Source of the DNA: Fagopyrum homotropicum
Lineage: Eukaryota; Streptophyta; Magnoliopsida; Caryophyllales; Polygonaceae
Assembly: GCA_033239125.1 (NCBI GenBank)
Contig: BSWB01000006.1
Span: 113,196,242 to 113,260,241 of the forward strand
DNA: 64,000 nucleotides
Reading direction: 5' to 3'
This document shows, one piece after another, positions 33,787 to 43,120 of this stretch; the first letter of the stretch is position 1, and each line of letters opens with the position of its first letter. A program made the position numbers and the translations under genes. A model generated the notes under the pieces. It saw only the letters and a program-made list of their open reading frames with translations. It made no database searches and was not told the origin of the DNA.

Positions 33787-35281
33787 TGTTCGCTCAAAAG
33801 TGTGCGTCACTAGTTTTAAATTCATAAAACTGAAATTAAGCAAAGCGAACCCGCAGTGTACGGATCGGCGTAATAAAGCAAGAATTCCAAAGTATCGAAC
33901 TCAGGGATTTGGGGGGAACAAAATCAGTTTATAAAATTGTCAGGCAAATAAAAGCTTTTGTAAAGATTAATTAGGAAAACAGCAATTCTAAAGATCTGGA
34001 TATCCAATTGTGGCAATTGATTCAAGATATTCTATAGATGTAAGGACAAGGTCGGGATTGCAAAGGTATATTTAAGGTAAGGTTATGTACGGTGAAGTTC
34101 CAAAACCCTATATGTCTTACCCAAAGGCTCTCTCTATAAAAGTTGTTGAGGCTGCAGTATAGAAAGAATCTAAGGTTAAGAATTACTCTCAAATACCCAT
34201 GCCTAAACCCAAGGAAATCAAAGATAAGCCAAAACGGTTAAGGTTGTGACACTCGAAACCGAAATAGAGGATGTTGAGTCTCACTACTACCTAGAAAAGG
34301 CAAGCCAAGGCTAGGTTAAAGAAAATCTTTAACTTTGGATTAAAGCAAAAGCAAAGGTCATCAAACAGAGAAAATCACGGCTAGATCTTGAAGAACCACG
34401 ACCGTGGTTTTCAAGAACAGACCATGGAAAAGGCTGTCGACGAGGTTTCCCACACTCTCAGGGTCCAATCTGTTTACGATCGACCTATCATCATCTAAGC
34501 CACAGTATGTGTTTAATGAATACAATCTGTCGACGAGGTTTCTCACACTCTCAACAATCATTGTCATTGAGTCAAATATCAAATATGAAATATAAAAATG
34601 TAAAAACTCTTGAAAACTCAATAAAAAAATCACAATCAATCTCAAATCCGAACAACCAAAGTATGTGTTTAATGAATGCAGAATAGGGAATAGAAATCCT
34701 CACAACAATCTTAAGGAAACAACGAAGAACGGGATATCAATCCGTCTCCAAATCTAAACCCTAAGATAATCTCGAAGTAAACAATCTTCAAATCAAGTCT
34801 TTCTCAGGATCTTCCCTAAGCAATGATTCCAAAATGCGCTGGATGCAAGACGTTCTCAACTTCTCCCTAACGTCGGGGCTCCAAATCCACCCTTCAATGT
34901 TGAAGGCTATATGATATTTGTAGGGATAAATCTAGGGTTTAAAGACAAAACCCTAAAAATTTGGGCTAAAAAGAAGTCGAGCCCGCTGGTATCAGAAAAT
35001 ACTCTGCGCCGTGTCAGACGGTATCAGAGAATACTTTGGCGCATCCTAGCTTCCTTTTATGCCCTTTTTGTCCCTCTTCAAGACTTGATCCATAAATATA
35101 TCATTTCACTCCATAATTCGCCAAATTACCTACAAATGCAATAAAACTCTGTATAAACCTCTATTCTTGCAAAGTAGGTGAATATAATCATAAATACCAT
35201 GAATGTATGTCTATGCATGCAAAATAGATGGAAAATCTATATTAAAACATGCCTAATTTCAGGTCATAATTCATGTCATCA
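33787..35281 (-). repeat. Ath-C 5' LTR
   Basis: A 1,495-bp partner of 29421-30901. Between about 34500 and 34560 it differs by a patchwork: a copy of the local GTCGACGAGGTTTC...CACACTCTCA segment (original at 34437-34463) and a copy of GTATGTGTTTAATGAAT (also at 34662) replace about 60 bp of the normal LTR sequence. Confidence 0.9.
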
Positions 35282-35286
35282 CACTT

Positions 35287-35416
35287 GTGCAGTGAAGACG
35301 AATGCGGTATTTGTCAACAAGCTGTTGAAAATCTTGAGCACCTCCTAAGGGATTGCCCCCGTACGAGGATGATGTGGCGGGAACTCCGAGCGGACTGGTT
35401 TGTAGAGGACTTCTTC
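35287..35416 (+). pseudogene. LINE ORF2 zinc-binding (zf-RVT) fragment
   Basis: Continues the reading broken at 29420: CGICQQAVENLEHLLRDCPR and MMWRELRADW, the C-x2-C...H...C pattern of the zf-RVT domain at the end of plant LINE RT. It lies between the end of Ath-C and the start of the 3.27-kb solo LTR. Confidence 0.85.
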
Positions 35417-35421
35417 ACCAT

Positions 35422-38400
35422 TGTAATATCCGGAAATTTTTCATTTCATTTAATTCCGTAGCAAACCGGAGTTTAATCCGTTGATTTCCTCTATCTACCT
35501 AGTAGTACACTATCTCAAAATTTCATCATTTTATGTAACCTCACTTCACATAAAATGATAGAATTTTATATCAAACCCTAATCTATCAAACCCTAGTTTT
35601 ATCATGGCATGTTCGTGACAAAGTCATGACACCCCTTTGACGAGACCAAGTCGAGATCATGACAAGGCCATGCATGGGCTTGGCAAGACAATGACGAGTT
35701 TTGACAAGACCTTGACAACATCAACCCACTCTTATTCTTACCTTGTTTTCAGCCCATTGTGATTCTTATTATTACCTTGTCCAACCCACTCTTCCCTTGT
35801 CCGCAACTTTGTTACAACCCATACCTCACAACACCCCTTACCTTGTTTTGGGCCGCCTGGCCTCCCTTCTCCTCCTGATGCCGCCTACTGCAGAAGCCCA
35901 ACGAGAGGTGCACCAGCCCAGGAAGATAGCAAGCACCAGCCCAGCTGTGTAGGGAGTTGCCCACGTAATGAAACGCTGAAATGAAGAGGAGCCGAATCTG
36001 CAGCTGTAACCGCCCCTAAGATCACGCAACAATCAACCCTACTTGCCTTGTGTAGCCACAGCCGTGTTTTCATCCAGATTCATGCGAGATCTCTCCCCTT
36101 TCCCTTCTGGGTTGACGTACAGAGCCTCAGCAGATGACTCCATCAAAAGATCCCTCACAAAGATCCAGCAGGCGGCCGCCTTATGCATCTCACACAAAGC
36201 ACGCCTGTCGCCGCCTTCTACATCTCGCCCAGCAAGCCCCTCCCTTGTTCTCTCGCAGCAGACGAAGGACACACCACCAAGCAGCAGGATGGCAAGCCTT
36301 CTGCACGTCCAGGCTGGCGCAGGTCTCGCAAGCAAGCAGCAGCCACGCAGTCCATGAAAGCCCAGGCGCAACAACAACGTCCGCCCTTCTGGCCTTACTT
36401 CTTGATACTTCTGTCGGTACTAGCGACTGCACAGAGAGGGAGAACTTCAGTCGTGTAAGCAGGTAAGCACATGTGACCTTTCCTCATGTGCAACAACAGA
36501 CTCGACAAGAGCATGGCGCTATCTTCATCCTCTCGCTCAGGTCATGAATTAGAGTAAGGGTGATACCCTTCTTTTTCTTGCACTCTCTTCCACACATTTC
36601 ATGTCTAATGAATGCCTATTATATCTCCTAATCATGCCCAGAACTTCCATAGAAGAAACTGTGAAGATAGATACGTTTTCTGAGTTTTTGGAAGGGACGA
36701 GCAGTGAACTTCGGGTCCAAATTTGGGTAAGCTATACTCTTCCTTTTTGGCTAGTTTTCGGATATGTTATAGATGGTATTTCAAAGTAAATCATACTAAA
36801 ATTTCAGAGGAATCCATGTTATGGTTTGAGAGATATGGGGTTTCAAAGTTCAGTTTTGTAAATGTGCTGAGTAGAGAAAAACAGCATGGGATGCTGTTTT
36901 GTGAGATAGTTTTGGATAGGCTTTTGATCTCTGTTAGGCTTGAATTTTTGATATGATATAGTTGACATCTTGTTGTAGATCATATTAAAATTTGGGAAGA
37001 ATCGGAGTTACGGTTTGAGAGTTATTGTGTTTCAAAGATGACGTTTTTATATATGAGCTGAGTGTTGGAGAAAACAGCAAGTGATGCTGTTTTGTGAGAT
37101 GATTTTGAATAAGCTCTTGATATCCGTTGGGCTTGAATTTTGGATATGATATAGTTTACATATTGTTGTAGAACATATTAAAATTTGAGAGGTATCCAGC
37201 GAGTGGTTTGGAATGTATGATTTTTCAAAGATTGAGTCGTAAGCAGTTTTTCTGTTGTGCTGAAATTCGGTTTTGTGAGATAGTTTTAAATAGGATTTTG
37301 ATCTCCTTTGCGGCTGAATTTTGGATATATTATAGATAAGATTTTATAGTAGAACATATCAAAATTTGGGACAAATCCAGTGAGTGGTTTAGGATTTATG
37401 ATTTTTCAAAGTGTACTCAGATTTTGGCTAAGTATAGGAAACTTCAAGTGTTGTAACCAACTTTTGAATTTTTATAAAAATGATGGAGGAATAGTTTTGA
37501 GAAATTCTTGCTCCTAAGGGTAGAGGGAACATCATAGATGATCTAGAGGATTGTTTCGGAATTTTTATAAGCTTTTACGAATTTTATATTTGAAACCGAA
37601 GTTGGACCTTTACGATCTTTCGGAAAATAGGAAATAAGAAAAGTGACAGTTTGTAACCAAACTAAACTTTAGGACTTAGAATATGACTTTATAGTCTCAA
37701 ATAGAAGTTTAGACTTGAGTTTTGGAAATTCTGGGAGTTTCGGGACCAAGGGTAAAATAGTCATTTTACCATAAATTAGTACTGTAATTGGTTATGTCCT
37801 ATTACGATCTTCTATCTTAGAAGTCTTAGACTTCTAATTACGTGGGAGTGTGCTAATGCACTTATCTCCTTTGGCAGGCAACTGAGTTGCTACAGTTTAC
37901 AGAGCGAGTTTGGTTTACAGAGAGTCGAGATTTATAACAGGTAAGTCCTTTGGGCTTACTTAGCTGACTTCTGAATATGAGCATGAATGATGATAGTGGT
38001 GTGTGATTGAGATGTTTATATTTATATTTTAGTAATAATTAATTACCGACCTATACTTGGCCTAAGAGTAACGGGCGGTGGCATTCTGCTCAGTTAGCTT
38101 GAGGGCGCTGAGGGTTTCTTTAGGGACTAGTCCACACTCGGTTTGTAGTGATGCTACCGGCGGAGGTAAGCTAGACCTACACCCAGTTGGATAAGGAACG
38201 GAGGCGAGAACTCTTAAGAGTTCTCGTGCCACAACTGTAAAATTGAATAAGATGAATCACCTAAATAATAGATAATAAACGGTTGGGTGCCAGCATGATG
38301 TTTGTTTATCTTTTTTCTGTGTGTGTTTGTGCTCTTGTTATTCTACTTATATTTGGATAGTTAGCTAACGGTTTAGCCGTGTTGTAGATCTGTAGAGATA

Positions 38401-38690
38401 AACAGTTGCACAGAGATTCGGGACGGATGGTCAGCCGGGTCCACGTACTCATTAGATGGGGACGGGGGAGTCTTCCATACGTCATGCATGTTATGTATCT
38501 TTATATATGTTTGTAAGGCTGTCACATGTGTACCTTCATACCATTAAAAATATTCTGTTTTGGAAATTGTTTTAATTACATGTGTGCCTTGTTGTAAGAT
38601 CTTAGTAAAGTTGTTGTTAAACCAAGGTCGGGACCCATTGTGAGGTCCTAACCAGTAGCTCCCCGAGTTCCGAGAATTTGGGGTGTTACA
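35422..38690 (+). mobile_element. Long (3.27 kb) solo LTR of a Gypsy element
   Basis: Bounded by TGTAATATCC and GGGTGTTACA and flanked by the perfect 5-bp duplication ACCAT (35417-35421, 38691-38695) in the LINE. No second LTR, primer site or pol is present, so it is a solo LTR, unusually long. The right end resembles that of Gypsy1 in style (GTTGTAAGATCTTAG...GTGAGGTCCTAACC...GGGGTGTTACA). It contains a degenerate 180-190-bp tandem repeat (36740-37430) and TGACAAG-rich text at 35590-35720. Overlapping open frames in the GC-richer part (35740-36470) show no recognisable protein. Confidence 0.88.
36740..37430 (+). repeat. 180-190-bp tandem repeat inside the long solo LTR
   Basis: Roughly four diverged units share, in order, a GATATGATATAG-like box, CATATTAAAATTTG, GGTTTGAGAG or GTGGTTT, TTTCAAAG, a GCTGTTTTGTGAGATAG box and TTGATCTC. 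GTGAGAT lies at about 36900, 37094 and 37275, giving spacings of about 194 and 181 bp. Not coding. Confidence 0.75.
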
Positions 38691-38695
38691 ACCAT

Positions 38696-39453
38696 ACCCT
38701 TCGCAACTTGGATACGAGGTAACATTCTTTCTAAAGTTCATGTCTCTAGTTTGTATTTGTGGTGTGAATTATTTGCAGTGGGCTTCTAGGAAACTTAAGA
38801 ATGGAGGAATGAAGTGATTTTTAACAACTCCTCTCTCAAGTGGAATAGAAGCCGTCACGTACAAGCAAGAGAAAAAGAATACCCCAAGTTTGGCAAAGAA
38901 GTAACAAAGGCTACAGAGAGAAGGCAAGGACCATTATCATTATCGCTTGGGACCCTCCCCACCCGGGTTCGTGAAGGTTAATACTGATGGCTCCAAGAAT
39001 AGAGAGGGCCGGACTAGCACTGCGGGCGTCATTCGTAATAACTCTAGAGCGTGGGTGAGAGGCTTTGGAGCCAACCTTGGTATATGTTCCGTCCCTATGA
39101 CGGAGCTATGAGGTGTGGTTCATGGAATGAAGGTTATTTGGGATCTTGGATACCGATCGGTAATTAATGAAACCGATTCCCTATTGGCCGTCCAACTTCT
39201 CAAGAAATCCATAGCCCCTCACCACCCTCTAGCTAGTCTGATACGCAAGTGTCAAGGCTTTTTAAAAAGAGACTGGATTATCCAGTTTCGACATGCCTAT
39301 CGTGAGGCGAATAATGTAGCGGACTTTCTAGCTAATTTTTCTTTAAAGTTACCTATTGGTTTGAATGTATTGTATGACCCGCCGGAGGGTGTAGTGGATC
39401 TTTTACTTGCTGATGTAAGGGGTCGGGTTATCCCCCGTTTGATGACTACTTAG
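38696..39453 (+). pseudogene. LINE ORF2 RNase H domain and C-terminus
   Basis: After the solo LTR the text resumes with a broken segment and then a clear RNase H of the RVT_3 type: PPGFVKVNTDGSKN (first Asp), GVIRNNS, MTEL-GVVHGMKV (Glu, with a TGA at 39109-39111 for the usual Trp/Arg), INETDSLLAV (second Asp), REANNVADFLA (last Asp). It ends with a hydrophobic LLLADVRG stretch typical of plant LINEs. A TAG/TGA-bearing upstream part (38780-38830) shows decay. The domain would degrade RNA in the RNA-DNA hybrid. Confidence 0.87.
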
Positions 39454-39523
39454 CCTTCTTTCCTATTAATAAAAGTGCGTCCAGATGCGCCGAAGACCAC
39501 CGACTCTCCTTCCGACAAAAAAA
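39454..39523 (+). other. LINE 3' end and A-tail
   Basis: A short 3' untranslated sequence with AATAAAAG and a GACCACCGACTCTCCTTCCG stretch is followed by ACAAAAAAA, marking the 3' terminus of the LINE. The sequence after it (GCAATTTTTTCATTTTTC) aligns with Ath-C near 31619, that is, with the Athila remnant. Confidence 0.75.
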
Positions 39524-40385
39524 GCAATTTTTTCATTTTTCTTTTTCACTTTTAACTTCAACTTCACATCGGTTTTCACTAACATGATTCCTAGTTTCCA
39601 GATAGGTAAAAGAGAAGGAAAATATACAATATAAGAGGTGCTAAGCATGATTAAGATGAAGAAAGAAAAAAAAAATCGAACTGCCTTAATCATTCCAATA
39701 TGATGTATAATAACTTATTATGCGGTTTCGACCATTATATTTCAATCCTATCAAGTCATCAATAACATACGAATCATATATGGTTTCAATTAAAGTATGC
39801 AAAACATAATAGAAACATGTGACAAGAAACTAAAATGCAATGCGATAAACAAATGTGTGACCAATATTATTACAAACCGAAAGTACAAATGCAATAAGAG
39901 GAAACATGTGACATAAAAGTAAAAAGATTGCAAGTACCCCACCCCATACTTAAAACTCACATTATCCCCAATGTGAAGAATCAAGCACAAGATGGAGAAA
40001 AATACTTATAATGTAAAATGGCGAGTCTAGAAATCCAATCAATCTTGCGGTGGTGGCGGTGGGTACGGGTAACGTGGAGCAAGTGGATCATAATGCGCTC
40101 CAAGGGTGTGATAGTACATATCCGCCAATATCCCCTTTGACAGGAGTGTCGGGCATTCATCTAGCACAAGTCACTATGTATGCCTTAGATATCGCTAGTC
40201 ATGCTGTTGAATCTATTTGTCAAGGCACTCAACTGTCCAGAGAACTTAGAATAGTCAGATCTGCGTCGACTCTTGCGCCGAGGTGCATGCGAAACCGAAT
40301 GTCGCGGTCTCATCGGCACCTCCTACCGTCCAGGAACCCTATCAATCCAAAATATTGCATAAATCTAACAGTCCACCCGATCTAG
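39524..40385 (-). pseudogene. Athila-like remnant: third-ORF C-terminus and 3' untranslated region
   Basis: The minus strand from about 40385 gives a broken third ORF ending ADMYYHTLGAHYDPLAPRYP and a run of prolines, then a stop near 40035. This matches the end of the Ath-A third ORF (DVYRQQFGRHYD...PFPPPPAP). Downstream (39990-39524) is the familiar 3' region, with GGGGATAATG...AAGTATGGGGTGGGG at about 39970-39940. It is the partner of the 14744-15050 piece across the LINE insertion. Confidence 0.65.
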
Positions 40386-41480
40386 TTCCTTGAGCAAGAT
40401 CCTACCATTACTTGTAGAGATCTTCAAGAAGCTCTTGTCGATGTGCTTGAGTGGAAACTAAACCAATATATTTTGTAAGTTTATACACACTTGTCCAGAG
40501 TCCTTGAAGGATATTGTTGTTTGATTCTTCGCAAGGCTATATTTATGCATGATATAAACATACATTTAAACAACTTGCTCAATGATTTTATTAACCATGA
40601 ATAAAGGGATACCTGCAAATGAATGCTAAGATGATGGTATAAAGTGAGGCTCAGAATTCCATCACATTAATTACAGTTTTAGACGTCGCTTCTATGTCAA
40701 TCATTCAGAATAAACAAAGGCCAAATTAATTAGCTAAGCATGCCTTTTTGAGATTTCTCTCTAGTAACTAGGGCCGTGATATAAATATGTTTAGTAAATG
40801 TACCTCTAATCAAACCCCTTACATTCCAACTTCAATTTAATGAAAGTGATAAAAATTAAAGGGGTAACAAACCTAATGAAATTAAAAAAGGGCCTATTTG
40901 GCCAAATTCTTTCAAAAACAAAAATATACCAAACATTGTATTACCAAAACAAGAACACTACAACGAAATCCAGAAGGAGTCTAACTTTCTTCCCTACCGA
41001 GTTGTATGACAGAATTGATGAATCCTTGGTGAACCTGAGGAGTTCATTGAATCGTCGACGGTCATGATTTAACGTATTTAAATGGTAAGTGTGCATTTTA
41101 TTTAATACGGTATTTAATTAAGGCATGCATCATATTACAATTAAGGAAATAAAACATATTTAAATGGTAACATAAGGAGTCCATTAAATCGTCATCGGTC
41201 CTCATTGTAATAGGAGTCCCGCATATGCACATGTAGTTAATGTGAAACTGTATGTGCACTTTCTCATGCAATTATTTTAAAATATGCAAAACTCAAACGT
41301 ATTTAATTTTACCACAATATTAGCACATAATATGCTTATTAATTTTCTTTTCAGGTGTTATATACAAGTTTTTAAAGTTATAATCAATATACTTCAAAAA
41401 TATAACTACATAGTAATTAATAAGATTATTTCTAATTAATGGAACCACAAATGTACTTATGCATGTAGAAAATTGCAATC
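40386..41480. other. AT-rich region, nothing recognised
   Basis: No protein similarity, LTR boundary or clear inverted repeat is visible. Two related segments (GAGTTCATTGAATCGTCGACG at about 41040 and GAGTCCATTAAATCGTCATCG at about 41177) with TATTTAAATGGTAA next to each suggest an old local duplication of about 130 bp. Confidence 0.5.
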
Positions 41481-41486
41481 ACATTC

Positions 41487-41712
41487 GTGCATATGCATCG
41501 AGTCAATGTAAACTTGTAACTCTTTATTCACATCATGTGTGTACTTGTGCACTACTCACAATTGATCGTGCAATATGACCTTTAACATGCAATCACTAAA
41601 GTGCATATGTATTGAATCAATGTGAACTTGTTACTCTTTATTCACATCATGCACGTAATCGTGCACTGCTCACAATTGATTGTACTGTATGACCTTAAAC
41701 GTGCTTAATTTT
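41487..41712. repeat. 114-bp direct repeat, two copies
   Basis: Copies start at about 41487 and 41601 and share GTGCATATG, a CAATGTRAACTTGT segment, CTCTTTATTCACATCATG, ACTCACAATTGAT and TATGACCTT. About 85-90% identical by eye. Non-coding. Confidence 0.8.
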
Positions 41713-41925
41713 CAGTTTTGATTTTGGTTTTTAATTTTTATTTTCAATCAGAATTAATATTAAAAAGTATAGGGTCAAACATGTTAGGTTTGGTCCAAAC
41801 CGACCCGCTTTCCAAACCGGCCCGCTTGATTTTGGCCCAAACCGAACCGAAATTTTTGGTTCGGCATATTATAGAATTTCTGGTTTTAGGTAACCGATTA
41901 AATCGGTCTAAACCGATTTGAACCG

Positions 41926-41927
<2 letters not shown>

Positions 41928-41987
<60 letters not shown>

Positions 41988-41990
41988 TAT

Positions 41991-42028
<38 letters not shown>
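41928..42028. repeat. (TA)n and (GATA)n microsatellite
   Basis: About 28 TA units are followed by GATATATA and then about ten GATA units, ending where the MITE begins. A further TA run (42251-42272) follows the MITE, so the MITE sits inside a TA microsatellite. Confidence 0.92.
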
Positions 42029-42250
42029 CATATGAGAATAGACTTATCGTGTAATCATGAGAACAATCTTAGACCGTCGGATTGTGAGTATTAAGGGTCG
42101 AGATTTAGGGTAGATATCATAATTAATAATAACTACGAATAATCCATTCAACCATATGGCACCTTCGTAACAAAACTAATAATAACTACGAATAATATAT
42201 TAAACAATAAGGTATGTTCTCATGATTACACGATAAGCCTATTCTCATAT
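42029..42250. mobile_element. MITE with about 35-bp terminal inverted repeats
   Basis: The left end (42029-42064) and the reversed right end (42216-42250) are nearly identical inverted repeats, beginning TATGAGAATAG and reaching CGTGTAATCATGAGAAC. The 222-bp element is non-coding and has an internal direct repeat (AATAATAACTACGAATAAT at about 42125 and 42177). It is embedded in TA-rich microsatellite DNA, as reported for Micron-type rice MITEs. The superfamily cannot be assigned because any TA duplication is hidden in the TA run. Confidence 0.78.
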
Positions 42251-42272
42251 TATATATATACATATATATAAT

Positions 42273-42850
42273 ATGGTCAGTTTTCGGAGAGAACCTCTAA
42301 AAGGCGTCTATCAATACAATGATTCACAACCTTTATTTACTTATGTGGACGGAAGCAACTTGAACACTAGCATTCACACACTCCCATTTGTGTACCTATA
42401 CCAACAGTTGGGTGAGACGACTCGGGAAGGAACGCATCAAATGGTCCGGTTTACTATTCTCCTCGGAGTAATTAAACTATGTATTTATAACTTACTATAA
42501 TTAACATTAATATTGCCATTTCATTTTAATCATAAAATGTTATATATCCAAAAGAAACATTGAATTTCTTTGCTTTTTCCGTGTTTCTAAGCAAGAGTTC
42601 AAGGAGTGTCATTGGGTAAAAACCTACCGATGGGACCCACTTTGATGCATATAAGACGTTGCGGATTCTAGAAGACCGCTTATGTCGTTATAAAGCACAA
42701 ATTGAGGTTTTGGACGTGAATGATGTCGTATGGTTTCCCTACTACCTAATTGCATTGAAACTCATATCTATGTATAGGGTACAATCTAGTTACATCCGTT
42801 CATCAAACAATATCAACAAGGTTACTCGTCAATTCGACCAAGTTTAACGG
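42273..42850 (+). pseudogene. Fragment resembling plant mobile domain (MAIN-like)
   Basis: The first segment encodes LPFVYLYQQLGETTREGTHQ and then VRFTILLG. After a frame change and a stop-rich gap, a second segment encodes DAYKTLRILEDRLCRYKAQI and VNDVVWFPYY. The order and the aromatic VxWxPYY signature resemble the plant mobile domain found in MAIN-like proteins and in some Mutator-type and Gypsy elements. The fragment has no intact start, no complete domain and changes frame, so it is a relic. The similarity is judged from memory of the pattern only. Confidence 0.4.
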
Positions 42851-43120
42851 ATACCTGTGGAACCCTTCCGCTCAATTTTGGATAGATGCTGAAATGACCG
42901 AGTTCAACAGATGCCAAAACGGTCATTAAATTTGGGCATGCCAAAAATATGTTAGGCAAATATATTACAATAAAATAAAATTGTGTAACACAATTCATTT
43001 GAAATATGTTTATTAAAGTCCGACCCTTATTCGTCGTATCCTTACGATTCAAAAATAACACCGATTATACTTTGAACGATCTCTTGATTTATATCAAGAA
43101 CTTGAGCTGCACCCGACGGG
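42851..43120. other. No recognisable feature
   Basis: AT-rich sequence between the mobile-domain fragment and the Gypsy LTR. Nothing on either strand could be assigned. Confidence 0.5.

Larger units (their letters stand above)
29421..35281 (-). mobile_element. Ath-C: non-autonomous Athila-like element
   Basis: A minus-strand LTR element of 5,861 bp inserted in the LINE zf-RVT region. LTRs are 33787-35281 (5') and 29421-30901 (3'), running TGATGACATGAATTATGACC to GAGCGAACA on the minus strand. Flanks are CACCT (29416-29420) and CACTT (35282-35286), a 5-bp duplication with one transition. The primer-binding site is of the TGGTGCCGTTGCCGGGAA type. The interior is only 2.9 kb: one unidentified ORF, the post-integrase hairpin motif, a motif-rich block and an Athila-type 3' untranslated region. 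Gag, RT and integrase are missing, so it relied on a relative such as Ath-A or Ath-B. Confidence 0.88.
15050..39523 (+). mobile_element. L1-type LINE split into pieces by later insertions
   Basis: A non-LTR retrotransposon whose ordered parts are ORF1 (15130-15666 and 24278-25800), endonuclease (25830-26481, 26887-27000), RT (27500-28500), zinc-binding region (29330-29420 and 35287-35416), RNase H (38940-39320) and an A-tail at 39517-39523. Subtracting Copia2 (8.6 kb), the hAT MITE (0.39 kb), Ath-C (5.9 kb) and the 3.27-kb solo LTR leaves about 6.3 kb, a normal plant L1 length. At the Copia2 and MITE junctions the protein text resumes exactly once one duplication is removed. The 5' boundary and LINE target duplication are unresolved. 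Confidence 0.85.

Noticed and set aside
35740..36470. Several overlapping open frames in the GC-richer part of the 3.27-kb solo LTR
   Set aside because: All frames are similarly open because of base composition; no motif, and the region lies within an LTR.
39524..39540. GCAATTTTTTCATTTTTC as LINE target-site duplication
   Set aside because: No matching copy found at the LINE 5' side near 15050, and the sequence aligns with the Athila remnant instead.
41735..41927. AACCGAACCGAAA-rich stretch considered as a second hAT MITE
   Set aside because: It resembles the hAT MITE interior in composition, but I could not find matching terminal repeats or an 8-bp duplication.
42851..43120. Possible small gene between the mobile-domain relic and the Gypsy LTR
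   Set aside because: Only short unsupported frames; no start context, motif or conservation visible.
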